Assembly: GCF_030247185.1 (NCBI RefSeq)
Contig: NC_080571.1
Coordinates: 229,727,666-229,791,665, forward strand
Source of the DNA: Malaya genurostris
Lineage: Eukaryota > Arthropoda > Insecta > Diptera > Culicidae
Reading direction: 5' to 3'
Length of the DNA: 64,000 bases
Program-made: the position numbers and the translations under genes
Notes under the pieces: generated by a model
The model's database searches: none
What the model was told of the DNA's origin: nothing
What the model saw: the letters and a program-made list of their open reading frames with translations, nothing else
Shown here: piece by piece, positions 21,257-32,458 of the stretch
Numbering within the stretch: the stretch's first letter is position 1
Layout of the letters: each line of letters opens with the position of its first letter

Positions 21257-22497
21257 CACCCAAACCTCCGTTTACGAACACTTTTTATACGTTACCTCTT
21301 TTTACGTCCCTCTTTTTACGAACCAAATCCCAAATAACGTAATCTTTTTTTACGAACCAAATCCCAAATAACGTAAACTTTTTTTACGAACCTACTTCGT
21401 AAAAAGAGGTTTTGTCATTCATCGAAAGCGATTTCCGACTCCATGGAAACTACTACAATATGGGTATTTTTTGGAACGGGTTTAAAGAGTAGATTCTGAA
21501 AAATGATGTTTGAGGTATTTTGGAAATCCAAGATGGCGATTTCCGGTTGATTGATATTCCTCGAAATCCCTTGCAATATGGGTATTTTCGGAACGGAATT
21601 GATGAGTAGATGTCGGAAAATTATGTTTGAAGTGGTTCTGGTTATTTCCGGAACGGGGTTAATGAGTAGATGTCGGAAAACGATATTTGAGGTGGTTCTT
21701 AAATCCAAGATGACGACTTCCGGTTGATTGATATTCCTTGAAAACCCTTGCAATATGGGTATTTTCGGAACGGAATTGATGATTAGATGTCGGAAAATGA
21801 TGTTTGAAGTGGTTTTGAAATCCAAGATGGCGACTTCCGGTTTGTTGTTATTCCTTGAAAACCCATACAATATGGGTATTTTCGGAACGAAATTGATGAG
21901 TAGATGTCAGAAAACGATGTTTGAGGTAGTTTTGAAATTCAAGATGGCGACTTCCGGTTTGTTGATATTCCTTGAAAACCCTTGCAATATGGGTATTTTC
22001 GGAACGGGGTTAATGAGTAGATATCAGAATACGATGTTTGAAGTGGTTCTGAAATCCAAGATGGCGACTTCCGATTTCTTGATATTCCTTGAAAACCCTT
22101 ACATAATAGGTATTTTCAGAACGGAATTGATGAGTAGATGCCAGAAAACAATGTTTGGGGTGGTTCTTAGATCCAAGATGACAACTTCCGGTTTCTTGAT
22201 ATTCCTTGAAAACCCTTACAAGATGGGTATTTTCGGAACGGGATTTATGAGTAGTTTTCAGAAAACAATGTTTCAGGTGGTTCTTAAATCCAAGAACATA
22301 TGATGCGCGGTTTCCACAATAATCACACAAAACTATTTTTACGAAGTAAATTCCAAATAACGTAAACTTTTTTTATAAACCAAATCCCAAATAACGTAAA
22401 CTTTTTTTACGAACCAAATCCCAAATAATGTAAATTTTTTTTACGAACTACCTCTTTTTACGAACCCCCGTTTAGTTCGTAAATGGAGGTTTCGGTG
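21257..22497. mobile_element. TIR element built on a 117-bp tandem repeat
   Basis: The 23-bp inverted ends (CACCSAAACCTCCRTTTACG) are bounded by TA at 21255-21256 and 22498-22499. Next to each end are short repeats of CCAAATCCCAAATAACGTAA. The centre (about 21530-22300) is a tandem array with period exactly 117 bp at AAGATGGCGACTTCCGG (21707, 21824, 21941, 22058, 22175, 22292), plus one irregular unit on the left. As 117 is 39 codons, the array stays open on both strands: five 39-residue units of FLENPYNMGIFGT type on the plus strand. There is no sign of selection for a protein. Confidence 0.75.
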
Positions 22498-22499
22498 TA

Positions 22500-22975
22500 T
22501 TCAGTTATTTGAACTCAAGATATATTTAAAAAAATTTTTTTTTTGCTGCTAGTCTTCACCTCCCATACCTCTATTTGTTCATCGAATATCTCGACGTTTA
22601 AAGCTTATATCATGAATCGACCAATTGCCCTCAGATATTTAAAGTTAACTACACAGGCTAGAACTAATGAGAAGTGCCAATTTTTACATTTTTCATCAAA
22701 CAATTCGCGGCATGAGTTTTTCTCTTTAATATGTGTTGATACCAAACATTTGAGAAAACTACAATTTCGAAGTATTTGTGTCTATTGAAAATTTTCTCAT
22801 AAATTGCTGATCATATTTTCAATGACACGGAGAAAAAATGATGTTGTTGTGCTAAGTACAACAAGAGATTTTCACGATTCAGTTCTATACATTCTTGTAC
22901 AGGGTAGATTTTTAAATGGCGCCTCATAGTAAAGTAAGTCGTATTCACGACAAAATAGCACCCTAATTAGTTTTA
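22500..22975 (-). repeat. R2 repeat copy, reverse
   Basis: Ends in ATAGTAAAGTAAGTCGTATT (22927-22946), the reverse complement of the start of the copy at 4610-5700. No gene recognised. Confidence 0.4.
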
Positions 22976-23164
22976 ATTTCATATACAAAAGTAACAGGAG
23001 CGCAGGATTACCCTCGATAAATTTGATCGGTTTATTCGACATAGACCACGAGAGGGAAGCCAACCAACTGGAATGAAACCAAAGCCTTATTAGTCAACAT
23101 TCGGAATGAAACAATTTCTTCAAAACAAGCCAGTAATTTTTTAGAACGTGCAGGTCTTATAAGT

Positions 23165-23461
23165 TTATAATCAAAAACATTCACTGTGGCTGAACCGACC
23201 GAACTTCGATTCATATGAATAACTTATTGTTCTATTAAACACGGTTGAATTTTTCCCAGATTCGACTTCCAGCCCCAAAATACAGTCTGATGAAAGTTAA
23301 AATATCTAATCTTCATATAATTGACAACACATAAAAGTAGGAAATTTTAAATCCATTTCAACTTGAAGGCCTGCCGTTAAAATCTTCAATATGAACCATG
23401 CATCGATTTCTCGTGAAATGTCATGCCTTGATGAGAAAGGCTGGATTCAAACAGGTTTTTC
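23165..23461 (+). repeat. R1 fragment, forward
   Basis: Begins in TGGCTGAACCGACCG and ends GATGAGAAAGGCTGGATTCA, a degenerate R1 3' terminus. Internal ATTCGACTTCCAGCCC block. Confidence 0.45.
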
Positions 23462-24169
23462 TTTAAATCTTACAATGTACTAAGGGAGGGGCTGGGGTCC
23501 ACTAGGAGATTGATAGTACCTATTAGCTCTCTCCAGACTGTACCAGCCTAGATGCCGTGTGGAATCCGGCGGAAAAAAATGAACCAAGAATAGATCCACT
23601 GGGTTCCTGCTTCCTTGTCGTAAAAGGCGACAATTGCAGGAGTTTCTTTTTCCTTTCAGTTATCAGATATTTTCAATGTTTTACTTCTGATTACTCTATT
23701 TCACTAAATCATCTCTTGATTCAACCTATCAATTTCCGTCTAGCTTCGGAGAAAAGTTTTATTAGGAATGATTTCTTCTTCCATGTTATTGATTGGCTTT
23801 CAGGATTATAAAATGAATGATAAAAATCAACCATTGCGCAAATCCGTTTATATTACAAAGTTAATAACAGAGATAACATATATCGGTATATTGAATATAT
23901 AGTAAAAAAACACTTGATATTAATATTTCAAACAGTAAATTAATATTTTTCTCGGTAGCCGGCTGCCCAGATCAACTAATATAACCAATTAATAATTAAA
24001 ATAATAAAGCGGAAATAATAAAGAATCAAGACGCGCGTGAAATCTGTTGACCTTTGTTTGGTGATTTAAAATTATTTTATAATAACTGTTTAGAATATTT
24101 CAATGCAATGAATCAACTTTTTTGTCTAAATCCTATTCGCTCGTTTATTTTGTATCACGTAGTTTCATT
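23462..24169. other. Retroelement-like scraps, no gene
   Basis: Around 23535-23650 the sequence (GAATCCGGCGG, GATCCACTGGGTTCCTGC, GTCGTAAAAGGCGACA) is GC-richer and looks like a fragment of a dispersed retroelement. The block TCTTACAATGTACTAAGGG at 23468 is repeated at 24670. GGTAGCCGGCTGCCCAGA at 23957 is echoed at 24312. Confidence 0.35.
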
Positions 24170-24310
24170 TATAAAAACGTGCTTAATCCACCTAGCAGTG
24201 AGATGATACCCGGCTGTCCGGAGTTTTGTCAATTTCGGAGATTGACTGTTTCGTGCATTATATTGCCAGCACAAAGTAACACATAAAACGATAATACTTA
24301 AAAACATTCT
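24170..24310 (-). repeat. R1 terminus, reverse
   Basis: CGTGCTTAATCCACCTAGCA, the reverse of the R1 3' end, followed by about 110 bp of degenerate R1. Confidence 0.45.
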
Positions 24311-24959
24311 TGGTAGTCGGCTACCCAGAGCAATAAACACATGATAACATTATTAAAACATTTACTAACGAAGTATCCTCTCCTGTGATGCATGTGGGAA
24401 TGCAGAGGATTCCTCGGTTCTTAGTAGCAACATGCATCGAACTAACAATCCTTTCCCTCCCAAGTAGATCTGCATTCGGGCGTGGCCGGCGTCGGTATTG
24501 ATCAGCATGCATGGTTCAATACAGTTTGCACAGTGTGAAACAATGTGTTATTCCCAAACATGTTACTTCAAAAAATCATTTTGCAATCTCAATTGGTCCA
24601 GATCAATAACGGAGTAGCAACACACGGGCGGTCTCTAATGCTAATGCTAATGCTAAATGCTAATGCTAAATCTTACAATGTACTAAGGGTTAGTAGGGAA
24701 CACGATTACCTACAAGGTTTCATCAAGATAAAAAGTAGTGTTTTTCGTGAATCGACATTAAATTTTTAAAACTGACTTTTTTGTGTAGAACTCCATTCGG
24801 ATGATTTTCAATATTTTTATTCAACAATCAATCACTACAATCAACTACAAAAATCACTACTACAACACATTTTCATAGGATTTGTCATTTTTTCGAATAG
24901 AACCAGAAGGTTTTTCAGGCATGCAAACTGTTTTTTTTGTAACAAAATCTGCAAGCCTA

Positions 24960-25275
24960 GACAGATTAATTAAATCTGAGAGGGTGCTGCCAACATTTGT
25001 TCGATTGCGAAACTGCAAGTGTCCCAAGGAAGTCAGACAACCCACCATTTCTGAGTGGTGGAGTTCTGGCACAGTTTGCAGATAATACGCCCACTCTTTA
25101 CCAATGCCGAGTCATTAATGCCCTGAAGAAAAACTTCCAGAAAAGTATCTAACAAAATATTTCACAAGCTGGAAAATAATGATCGAGGCAGTGAAAACTC
25201 AAATCATCTTGCTTCCCCATTCGAAGTCTCCAAAACTTGTTTCATCAGACAAAGTCCGAATTTTCGACTGATTAC
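24960..25275 (+). pseudogene. Jockey-type reverse transcriptase relic
   Basis: With frame changes the plus strand reads FVRLRNCKC, then LAQFADNTPTLY, the RT active-site block FADD with the second Asp changed to Asn. It continues with ALKKNF and, after another shift, YFTSWKIMIEAVKTQII and FPIRS/HSKSPKLVSSD. This order (FADDTALY, about 30 residues, WKIxxNxxKTQ, KSPKL) is that of Jockey-clade LINE reverse transcriptases. Stops and an internal deletion around 25040 make it a relic. Confidence 0.55.
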
Positions 25276-25627
25276 CAAGAAAACAAAATGAACATGATTG
25301 CAATTGTCACAATGAAAGCTAGTTAGTAAGACTACTAACATTTCACGCCACTGCACCACAAATCAATCGAAACCACTTTTTACGAAAGATAACTTAGAAT
25401 CTGCAGAACTGATAGTATTCCTCAACAAGCGGATTTACCTAGCATTCAACCTTTCACTCCCCCTTCATGGATCAGAAATCCTGACACTTTTTCGGATATT
25501 GAGGCTTTTAAATTCGCAAATATAGTACACAAAGTATTTTGAGAGACTAAATGCTTTTTTTCGAGAGAAGAATGAATTTTTTACAAAATTGTAGTTGGAC
25601 CCTTTATGCACTAAATAACAGTTTAAC
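25276..25627. other. Gene-free stretch downstream of VM gene 2
   Basis: AT-rich, no canonical AATAAA found close to the VM gene 2 stop. Nothing else recognised. Confidence 0.35.
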
Positions 25628-25894
25628 TTAGTAATGGGCAGCCTCGTGGTGTCCTGATTCCTGATGCCCGTAGCTATGTCCATGATGGGCGCTGCACGGG
25701 GCGATCGATTGGTGCGGGTTACAGCTTACCAGCAGGTTGTGTCCGCACTTGACGGCCGGGGCCTTGGCCGGGTAGCTGTACTCCTTGGCTGGGCCAGGGT
25801 GGATGTGGCCTTCATGTCCACCGTAGCTGGGCTCCGGACGAGCTGCTGCCATGCTGATGGTGATGGCCAGAACGACTGCGATGAAAACCTTCAT
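25628..25894 (-). CDS. Vitelline membrane protein 15a-like (VM gene 2)
   Basis: An 88-residue secreted eggshell protein. Signal peptide about residues 1-18 (MKVFIAVVLAITISMAAA), then PEPSYGGHEGHIHPGP, KEYSYPAKAPAVK and Cys50, Cys58, Cys67 in CX7CX8C spacing. The C-terminus is His-rich and short (HHGHSYGHQ, GHHEAAHY). Differs from VM gene 4 at only a few residues up to Cys67, so these two are recent paralogues. The ATG at 25894 is the only Met that gives a signal peptide; the frame extends upstream only as leader. Intronless. The family is made by follicle cells during egg maturation. Confidence 0.9.
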   Translation of the reverse strand: MKVFIAVVLAITISMAAARPEPSYGGHEGHIHPGPAKEYSYPAKAPAVKCGHNLLVSCNPHQSIAPCSAHHGHSYGHQESGHHEAAHY

Positions 25895-25964
25895 TTTCTT
25901 TGGGTTGGTTGACGAATTTACAAAACTGACTAAAACGTTCGGACGATTCGAGGCACTGCTGCTC

Positions 25965-25999
25965 ACTGACGATCGAGCTGTTCAGAAAGATGTTTTATA
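25965..25999 (-). promoter_or_regulatory. VM gene 2 core promoter
   Basis: TATAAAA on the reverse strand at 25999-25993, with TCAGT at 25969-25965, 30 bp downstream. TGGTATAAAACATCTTTC is shared with VM gene 4. Confidence 0.8.
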
Positions 26000-26051
26000 C
26001 CAGTTTGATGAAATCTCGGCTGCTCAACATTGTCTCCAAGAAGGGCTGTTT

Positions 26052-26063
26052 CTACGTGACATT
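26052..26063 (-). promoter_or_regulatory. Chorion-type TCACGT element, VM gene 2
   Basis: GTCACGTAGAAA on the reverse strand. Its TCACGT core is 55 bp from the TATA box, exactly as in VM gene 4. TCACGT is the known core hexamer of dipteran and silkmoth chorion promoters needed for follicle-cell expression; its role here is inferred. Confidence 0.6.
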
Positions 26064-26099
26064 GCTGCGAACATAGCAAAAAACGTACGGTCGTCGATA

Positions 26100-26440
26100 T
26101 TTTATTTTCTGAAACATGTTTCGTAAACAAAACATCCAAATATTTAAACTGTAACGTTTTCAGCATATTGTTGCCTAGAAAGAATGCATAGTTGAAGATA
26201 AATTGCTTATCAACATAGCCCTCATCGTTGATAGAACGCTTTTTCCATCGCTTTTGGGCTATGATATATGCCGCTTTCAAGATATTTGATCCTCCAGCAC
26301 AGCGTTGAAGTCACTGTTTATGAGCATATTGAATAATTTCTAACTATTATTGACTAGACACTGACATTGACATTGGCTACTGGGGTGGCACCTTGCTTCC
26401 TAATCGAGAAGGGTCTTTTCCATGTAAGAGTTCGTAAAAG
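26100..26440. other. Gene-free stretch upstream of VM gene 2
   Basis: Nothing recognised beyond likely distal regulatory sequence of VM gene 2. Confidence 0.35.
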
Positions 26441-26555
26441 AATTTCCACAAAATGCGACAAATTTATCGAGCAAAATTCACCGTCGTACAAAGTTAACTA
26501 TCTACAAAACCCTGATTAAACGGGTTATCCTCTACGGGCACGCGCCCTGGACAAT
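26440..26555 (+). pseudogene. RT C-terminal relic (RTE-like)
   Basis: One frame reads NLSSKIHRRTKLTIYKTLIK then RVILYGHAPWT. This matches the pattern IYKTLIRPVVLYGxExW found after the RT domain in RTE-type and related LINEs. Too short to classify further. Confidence 0.45.
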
Positions 26556-26727
26556 ACCATTATATCTCCGGAATCAGAAATGACAGCCATTTGATATTCG
26601 AACTTGATCAATGGTTCAATAGTAACTTTCAAGCAAGACTAAGTTTGTTAAAATCAGTTAAGACATCCCTGAGAAAATTGAACTGTAATAAAACAATTCA
26701 TTCCCTACTGATCGGAAATGTTCTGTT

Positions 26728-26990
26728 ATGTTCCTGGTTTATGAGCAATGTGACAAGTGTAACGTTGTGAATTACACGTCGCTGTGTGTCGAATTTAAGA
26801 TTTTTGAATCTCTCATCAATGCTAATATTTTGTCAACTTGTCGTCATTACATAAGCCATTGCCAGCACGGATTCTCTCCTGGTCGATCGGTTGAGACGAA
26901 TCTCGTTGGTTTCACGTCTTATTGCACCGAGAAAGTGTCAAAAAAAGTACCAGATTGACTTGATTTACACCGGACGGGTTTCACGCTAAA
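26728..26990 (+). pseudogene. LINE reverse transcriptase relic
   Basis: Reads CDKCNVVNYTSLCVEFKIFE, then QHGFSPGRSVETNLV and FTSYCTEK before a TGA, with LDLHRTGF after it. The RT core motifs NYRxISLLxxxxKIFE and QHGFxxxRSxxTNL are recognisable. The conserved Arg-Gly after NY is lost. Confidence 0.6.
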
Positions 26991-27204
26991 TCGTATTCAG
27001 AATCGTAACCAAAGTAAAACACACGTGTTTTTCCAAAAATAATCTAGACTACCTTTTGAAAAGGGCAAAACTTTTTTACCACTTTTTTTTTTCAAATGGC
27101 TGTAGTCGAAAAATGACAGATTCTAAAAAAAGTGTTGTATGAGTGGTTTTTACAAAATTAGTCAAGACGAATATTAAAAAAAATCCTAATCGGTTTCAAC
27201 ACAG

Positions 27205-28149
27205 AAAAAATATGCTTAATCCACCTAGCAGTGAGATGATACTTTTTTTATCAATCAGCATGTGTTTTTCGCGTGAATATTCTTTGTTGTGTTTAGTTTT
27301 CATGAAATTATTTTAGCGACTGTCGTTTTAAATCCAATTAAAATTTTCAAGACGAATCAAAGATAGTGATTTTATGAAACCTTAAAATTTTTCCTTTCAA
27401 TCTAAACGTGTGACAATCTGTTGAGCATTCCATGAGATGTAGAAGTGAGTTCCTCTTTGAAGTTTTTGTCATTATTTATGGTACTTCCAAAACGGTATTT
27501 AGAGACCAGCATTACCAAAAATAGTTCGTACGGCTATGAATTAGTATACCGAATAAATTGATATAATTTTGAGCCGAACTTTGAAGATTTTTGGGTTTCG
27601 TCACCATATCGGACCATAAGTTTATTTTTATTTTTATTTTTGTTTATTAAATTCGTTTTGGTTTTCTTTTAGCTTCCGTTACTTCCGGGAACGGAATTCC
27701 GAAAAGGATGTAGCCGAAGGCAGTTAAATTCGCCTAATGTATTGTTAACCATTTCATCAGATCCAAAGTTTTTAGTGTAGCCGTCTTAGAGAAATCGTAG
27801 TGCGTTCCACAGAAAATTTTTGGGTACCTCCCGGGATCAAAAATATTTTGGGTACCTTCCGAGATCAAAAACCGAATACTGAATATTGAAAAAAAAATTA
27901 TAATCCTAATCCGATAAACCAGCTAAATGTTTGTGAAAATTTTACACTCATCACTCTGTATTCCCCGAACCAGAAGTGGGATCTGATTGAAAAACAAGCA
28001 GTTTTATGAGACCTTAAGACCTTCTTTTTAAATGTTAGATGGATGAAATCGGTTCAGCAAAATGAGTGACATTATTTTAATTTCATTTCATATGTCATCC
28101 TGTAGTTCCGGAACCAGAAGTCGGGTCCAAATGAAATTCAGAGATCTTA
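27205..28149 (-). repeat. R1 copy, reverse, split by a DD41D element
   Basis: Opens with CTTAATCCACCTAGCAGTGA (27214) and contains several TTCCGGAA-type blocks. Interrupted at the TA at 28150-28151 and resumes at 29085 to about 29360. Confidence 0.6.
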
Positions 28150-28151
28150 TA

Positions 28152-29082
28152 AAAGGTGATTTTTTTGAGGTTAGGATTTTCATGCATTAGTATTTGCTCA
28201 GATTTTTTGAGGTTATGATTTTCATGCATTATTATTTGCTCAGTATGCTCTGACATTTCATCATGAATAGACTTACTAACGAGCAACGCTTGCAAATCAT
28301 TGAATTTTATTACCAAAATCAGTGTTCGGTTCGAAATGTGTTTCGCGCTTTACGCCCGATTTATGGTCTACATAATTCTGGTTGAATGGCTACGTAAATA
28401 AGCAAAATTGCCGCATTTGGAGTGAAGAGCAACCAGAAGCCGTTCAAGAACTGCCCATGCATCCCGAAAAATGCACTGTTTGGTGTGGTTTGTACGCTGG
28501 TGGAATCATTGGACCGTATTTTTTCAAAGATGCTGTTGGACGCAACGTTACAGTGAATGGCGATCGCTATCGTTCGATGCTAACAAACTTTTTGTTGCCA
28601 AAAATGGAAGAACTGAACTTGGTTGACATGTGGTTTCAACAAGATGGCGCTACATGCCACACAGCTCGCGATTCTATGGCCATTTTGAGGGAAAACTTCG
28701 GAGAACAATTCATCTCAAGAAATGGACCGGTAAGTTGGCCACCAAGATCATGCGATTTGACGCCTTTAGACTATTTTTTGTGGGGCTACGTCAAGTCTAA
28801 AGTCTACAGAAATAAGCCAGTAACTATTCCAGCTTTGGAAGACAACATTTCCGAAGAAATTCGGGCTATTCCGGCCGAAATGCTCGAAAAAGTTGCTCAA
28901 AATTGGACTTTCCGAATGGACCACCTAAGACGCAGCCGCGGTCAACATTTAAATGAAATTATCTTCAAAAAGTAAATGTCATGTACCAATCTAACGTTTA
29001 AAATAAAGAACCGATGAGATTTTGCAAATTTTATGCGTTTTATTGTTTAAAAAAGTTCTCAAGCTCTTAAAAAATCACCCTG
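28152..29082 (+). mobile_element. DD41D mariner-like element, internally deleted
   Basis: A 931-bp element with TA at 28150-28151 and 29083-29084. The ends read AAAGGTGATTTTTT on the left and AAAAAATCACCCTG on the right. Just inside the left end a 43-bp segment (GAGGTTA.GATTTTCATGCA) is tandemly duplicated. The transposase start and catalytic end survive but the middle is deleted. Confidence 0.85.
28263..28975 (+). pseudogene. DD41D transposase pseudogene, first Asp deleted
   Basis: From the ATG at 28263 the frame encodes MNRLTNEQRLQIIEFYYQNQ and continues to PIYGLHN, the first helix-turn-helix region. It is then joined out of frame, within CATAATTCTGG, to WLNGYVNKQNCRIW. The deletion removes the rest of the DNA-binding domain and the SDEAHF block with the first catalytic Asp, which copy 16351-17009 retains. 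The remaining frame (28382-28975) is open to the natural stop and has DGATCHTAR and LTPLDYF with 41 residues between the Asp residues, ending in NEIIFKK. Confidence 0.85.
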
Positions 29083-29084
29083 TA

Positions 29085-29360
29085 TAAGAGCAAATGGCAG
29101 TTCATATGAGTCTAAGTTTGCAGAAATCAGTTAAGCCATTTCCGGAAAAAAATAATGAAGCTATTTTTCACACACAAATATGCTTATCACGACGAACTTT
29201 TTTGAATGGTATAAGGGTATAAGAATTTGTGTTTTTTTCAGCAATTACTGTTGCAAACAGTATAAATCAATATGAATATGAAATTGTTTTGAATACTGCC
29301 ATCTTCAGAATACATGTCAAGTTCGAAGGATTATGTTGCCAAAAACGAACTGTAAATCGT
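29085..29360 (-). repeat. R1 copy continued
   Basis: Right part of the copy at 27205-28149. It includes GTTGCCAAAAACGAAC, also found at window positions 90-110 (inverted) and 44000. Confidence 0.5.
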
Positions 29361-29399
29361 AAATTTCATAAAACAGTGTTGAAAATACTACTGGAATAA

Positions 29400-29700
29400 G
29401 ACGAAAAGTATCGATATCTCCGTTAAAAATAGACGGATTTTAACAATCTCTGGCTTGTTGAATATTTTGACTCAAAAAATAAACATCCTCAAAACCATTC
29501 AATAGCGTTCAGGATTACGGGGAGACCTTTCATTTGCGACTAGTTTGATCAAAATGGGTCCAGTCAGCTCTGAGGTCTCGCCATATTGGTTGACAACACA
29601 CATACAGACACACACATACACACACAGACATTTACTCGAGCTAAATCGATTGGTATATTACACTCGGCCCTTCGGGGCTTGGAAAACTTTTCCATGCCCA
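29400..29700 (-). repeat. R3 block: repeat shared with 38540-38900 and 44200-44600
   Basis: CGTTAAAAATAGACGGATTT and CATTCAATAGCGTTC, then TTTCATTTGCGACTAGTTTG and a CA-rich run. The same order appears at 44217-44600, and inverted at 38540-38900. Non-coding. Confidence 0.5.
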
Positions 29701-29704
29701 AACT

Positions 29705-30405
29705 GTTTTTGCCTTTCTCATATAGAAAGGTTATGCAATCACTGTGAAAATCGACTTTTGAACCGAGGCCCGGAGGGCCGAGTGTCATATACCATTCGAC
29801 TCAGTTCGTCGAGTACGCAAAATGTCTGTGTGTATGTGTGTGTGTATGTGCGTATGTGTGTATGTAACGTTTTTTTGCACTAACTTTTCTCGGAGATGGC
29901 TGAACCGATTTTCACAAACTTGAATTCAAATGAAAGGCCTTGAGGTCCCATAAAAAATTCCTGAATATTATTTGGATCTGACTTCCGGTTCGGGAGTTAT
30001 GGGGTAAAATGTGCAAAAAAAAAGAAAATATGTGTTCTAACTTTTCTCATAGATGGCGCGACCGATTTTCACAAACTTAGGTTCAAAGGAAAGGTCCTGT
30101 GGTCCCATACGTAATTCCTGAATTTCATGCGGATCCGACTTCCGGATCCGGAAATATAGGGTAAAGTGGGTTGAAAATTGTATAAAATTCGCTGAAAATG
30201 GGGTAAAACCTTTGAAAATTTCTAAATCGACCTCAAATCTTTTCCAATTGATAGTTTTTATCAGTAGACGATTAAACAAACCGATTTCGGTTATTCTTTT
30301 AAGAATCGAAGAAAATTATTTTGAAGAATACCACAGTATTACATATGATAGTATGATTGATATGAGAAAGGCATCATTACACCACTAGGTGGATTAAAAT
30401 AGGTT
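29705..30405 (+). repeat. R1 copy, forward, two internal modules
   Basis: Starts TTTGCCTTTCTCATATAGAA and ends CACCACTAGGTGGATTAAAA. Two copies of a roughly 157-bp module (starting CTAACTTTTCTC at about 29881 and 30039) follow the GT-rich run. The forward frame 29545-29883 is a by-product of the GT run. Confidence 0.75.
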
Positions 30406-30844
30406 TTTTCAGTGTAGTTTTATAGAAAACTAAACCAGCGAACGTTGTTTTTACTATAGAATTCAATTAAACCCAGTTTATGAGAAGATATTTTTCAATA
30501 TAGAAACTAAGTATATTTTTATTAATCAAGAATTCCAATGAAAAAAGTTTATGTCATTAAACAATTATTGCATTATTACTTCTTTATTTTCTTGTTTAGT
30601 TCTGAGGAAAGATAGGGGAAATAAATAACCACCACAATACTATGTATTGAATTTTACACAAATATTTATATATCAGGTGTACAACTTTGCTTCCGTCGTT
30701 TTCCGATAGGTGGCTGTACCGACTGAGGCTGGTCAAAATACATAGATGATAATGCCTTTAAAGTGAGTATGTACAGTGCCTAACGAATTGTCATCGCCGT
30801 TTCAGTGACAGTTGTTATGGTTTTCGTATTATTCACGCTCGAAA
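30406..30844. other. Gene-free stretch
   Basis: Nothing recognised. The 5' untranslated end of the following mariner probably lies within 30780-30844, but I could not match its terminal repeats. Confidence 0.35.
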
Positions 30845-31515
30845 ATGTCTGTTTATGTGCCCAATTCTCGCCATTTGCGGGAAGTTTTACTTTTCTGGTA
30901 CAATTCGAAAAAATGCAGCTGAAGCGCATCGATTGCTCTCAGAAACTTACGGCGATGCTGCTCTGGGTAAAAGAACGTGTCGGGAGTGGTTTCAACGTTT
31001 TAAAAATGGTGATTTCGATGTCGAAGACAAACATGGTGGTGGAAGAGAAAAACCTTCAAATATGCACAACTAGAAACATTGCTTGATGAAGATTCGTGCC
31101 AAACCCAAGAAGAGCTTGCCGAATCGTTGGGAGTGAGTCAACAAGCCATTTTAAAACGTCACAAGGCTCTGGGCATGATTCAGAAAGAAGGAAACTGGGT
31201 ACGGTCCTCATCCTCCAACACGACAATTCTCGGCCTCACGTCGCAAAAGTAGTCAAAAAGTACCTGGAAACGCTGAAATGGGAAGTCTTGCACCACCCGC
31301 CGTATTCCCCCGATGTCACTCCTTCTGACTTCCACCTATTCCGTTCGATGGCACACGGCCTGGCAGATCAACATTTTCAATTATTCGAAGAGTTGGAAAA
31401 ATGGATTGCTTCATATATAGCGTCAAAAGAGGACTCTTTTTTTCGAGCCGGGATCTGAAAATTGCCGGAAAGATGGGAGAAAGTTGTCGCTAGCGACGGA
31501 CAATATTTTGAATAA
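30845..31515 (+). pseudogene. Mos1-like (DD34D) mariner transposase relic
   Basis: The ATG at 30845 reads MSVYVPNSRHLREVLLFWYN. The frame then shifts to AAEAHRLLSETYGDAALG and CREWFQRFKNGDFDVEDK, then to LETLLDEDSCQTQEELAESL and MIQKEGNWV. The middle, with the first catalytic Asp, is deleted. The C-terminal part has LQHDNSRPHVAKVV and YSPDVTPSDFHLFRSM, with 34 residues between the Asp residues (DD34D). It finishes KLPERWEKVVASDGQYFE in yet another frame, with TAA at 31513. At least four frameshifts. Confidence 0.8.
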
Positions 31516-31861
31516 TACATCTGTTCATGCATGCTATTTTTTCATTGTTTCTATACAAGGAAAATATTTTTGGTTTAACTTTTGAATTAGAATACATTTT
31601 CGCCTCTACTTTGCCACCAGGAATAGGCACAAAACTGTGAGATTTCTGAGTGCTAGTTCTTCGGACATTTTTTTTTGTACTGTTCAGTGCATATGTAAGC
31701 TTGTCAATTGTTTCATTTATTAATTTATTTATTTGTTTATTTATTTATTTATTTATTATTTTATTTATTTATTCATTTATTTATTTATTAATTTATTTAT
31801 TATCATTGCTATGTTCATCGGATATAAAAATCTAAATAGATGAGGATGGGAAAAAGCCCAT
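31516..31861. other. Gene-free stretch with a TTTA microsatellite
   Basis: Positions about 31716-31802 are an (ATTT)n/(TTTA)n run. Nothing else recognised. Confidence 0.6.
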
Positions 31862-32458
31862 TTGACTAGCCAATTATCACTATTATCGGTGCTTCCGGAA
31901 GCGGAAACCGAGGACTAGTGGTCCCAAAGTAGATTTATATATCCACTAACTAACAAATCTGCTAACTAGATCCTCGTTTCGCCATCGCTTGTGAAAAAAT
32001 ATTCATGAAATTGAAAATTTTCGCTAATCACTCTGTAATACCGGAACCAGAAGACGGATCTGGATCAACTTTTCGGGGACTTTTTAAGGAATTTCAAGAC
32101 CTTTTATTTGCATCTTAGTTTGTAAATATCGGTTGAGAAATTTCCGAGAAAATTGAGTGCGTATTTGTCATAGATTTGCAAATATTGCTTGTAATTCCGG
32201 AACCGGAAGTCGGATCGAGATAAAATTCAATAGCGATCTATGGGACCGTAAGACTTTTCATACGAATCTGAGTTTGTGAAAATCGGTTCAGCCAACATTA
32301 TTTGTCACATACACACATACATACATACACACACAGACATTTGTTAAGTTTGTCGAGCTTAGCTGAATGGTAAATGACATTCGGCCTTCCGGGCCTCTGT
32401 TCAAAAGTCAGTTTTCACAATGATTGCATATGATTTCCATATGAGAAAGGCAAAAATA
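31862..32458 (-). repeat. R1 fragment, reverse
   Basis: Contains GGAAACCGAGGACTAGTGGT and CCGGAACCGGAAGTCGGATC, and closes with CCATATGAGAAAGGCAAAAA (32437-32456). It directly abuts the 3' end of the LINE relic that follows on the same strand. Confidence 0.6.

Noticed and set aside
21728..22303. 191-residue forward ORF made of five 39-residue repeats
   Set aside because: Explained by the 117-bp tandem repeat of a TIR element; the opposite strand is equally open and there is no promoter or known domain.
24155..24166. TCACGTAG near 24157 as another eggshell promoter
   Set aside because: No TATA box or VM gene lies at a suitable distance; similar words occur by chance at 37670 and 5335.
25894..25966. 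N-terminal extension of VM gene 2
   Set aside because: Begins with GTG at the predicted transcription start; it is the untranslated leader.
29545..29883. Forward ORF with VCVYVCVYV tail
   Set aside because: Runs across R1 ends and its GT-rich microsatellite; similar frames occur at other R1 copies.
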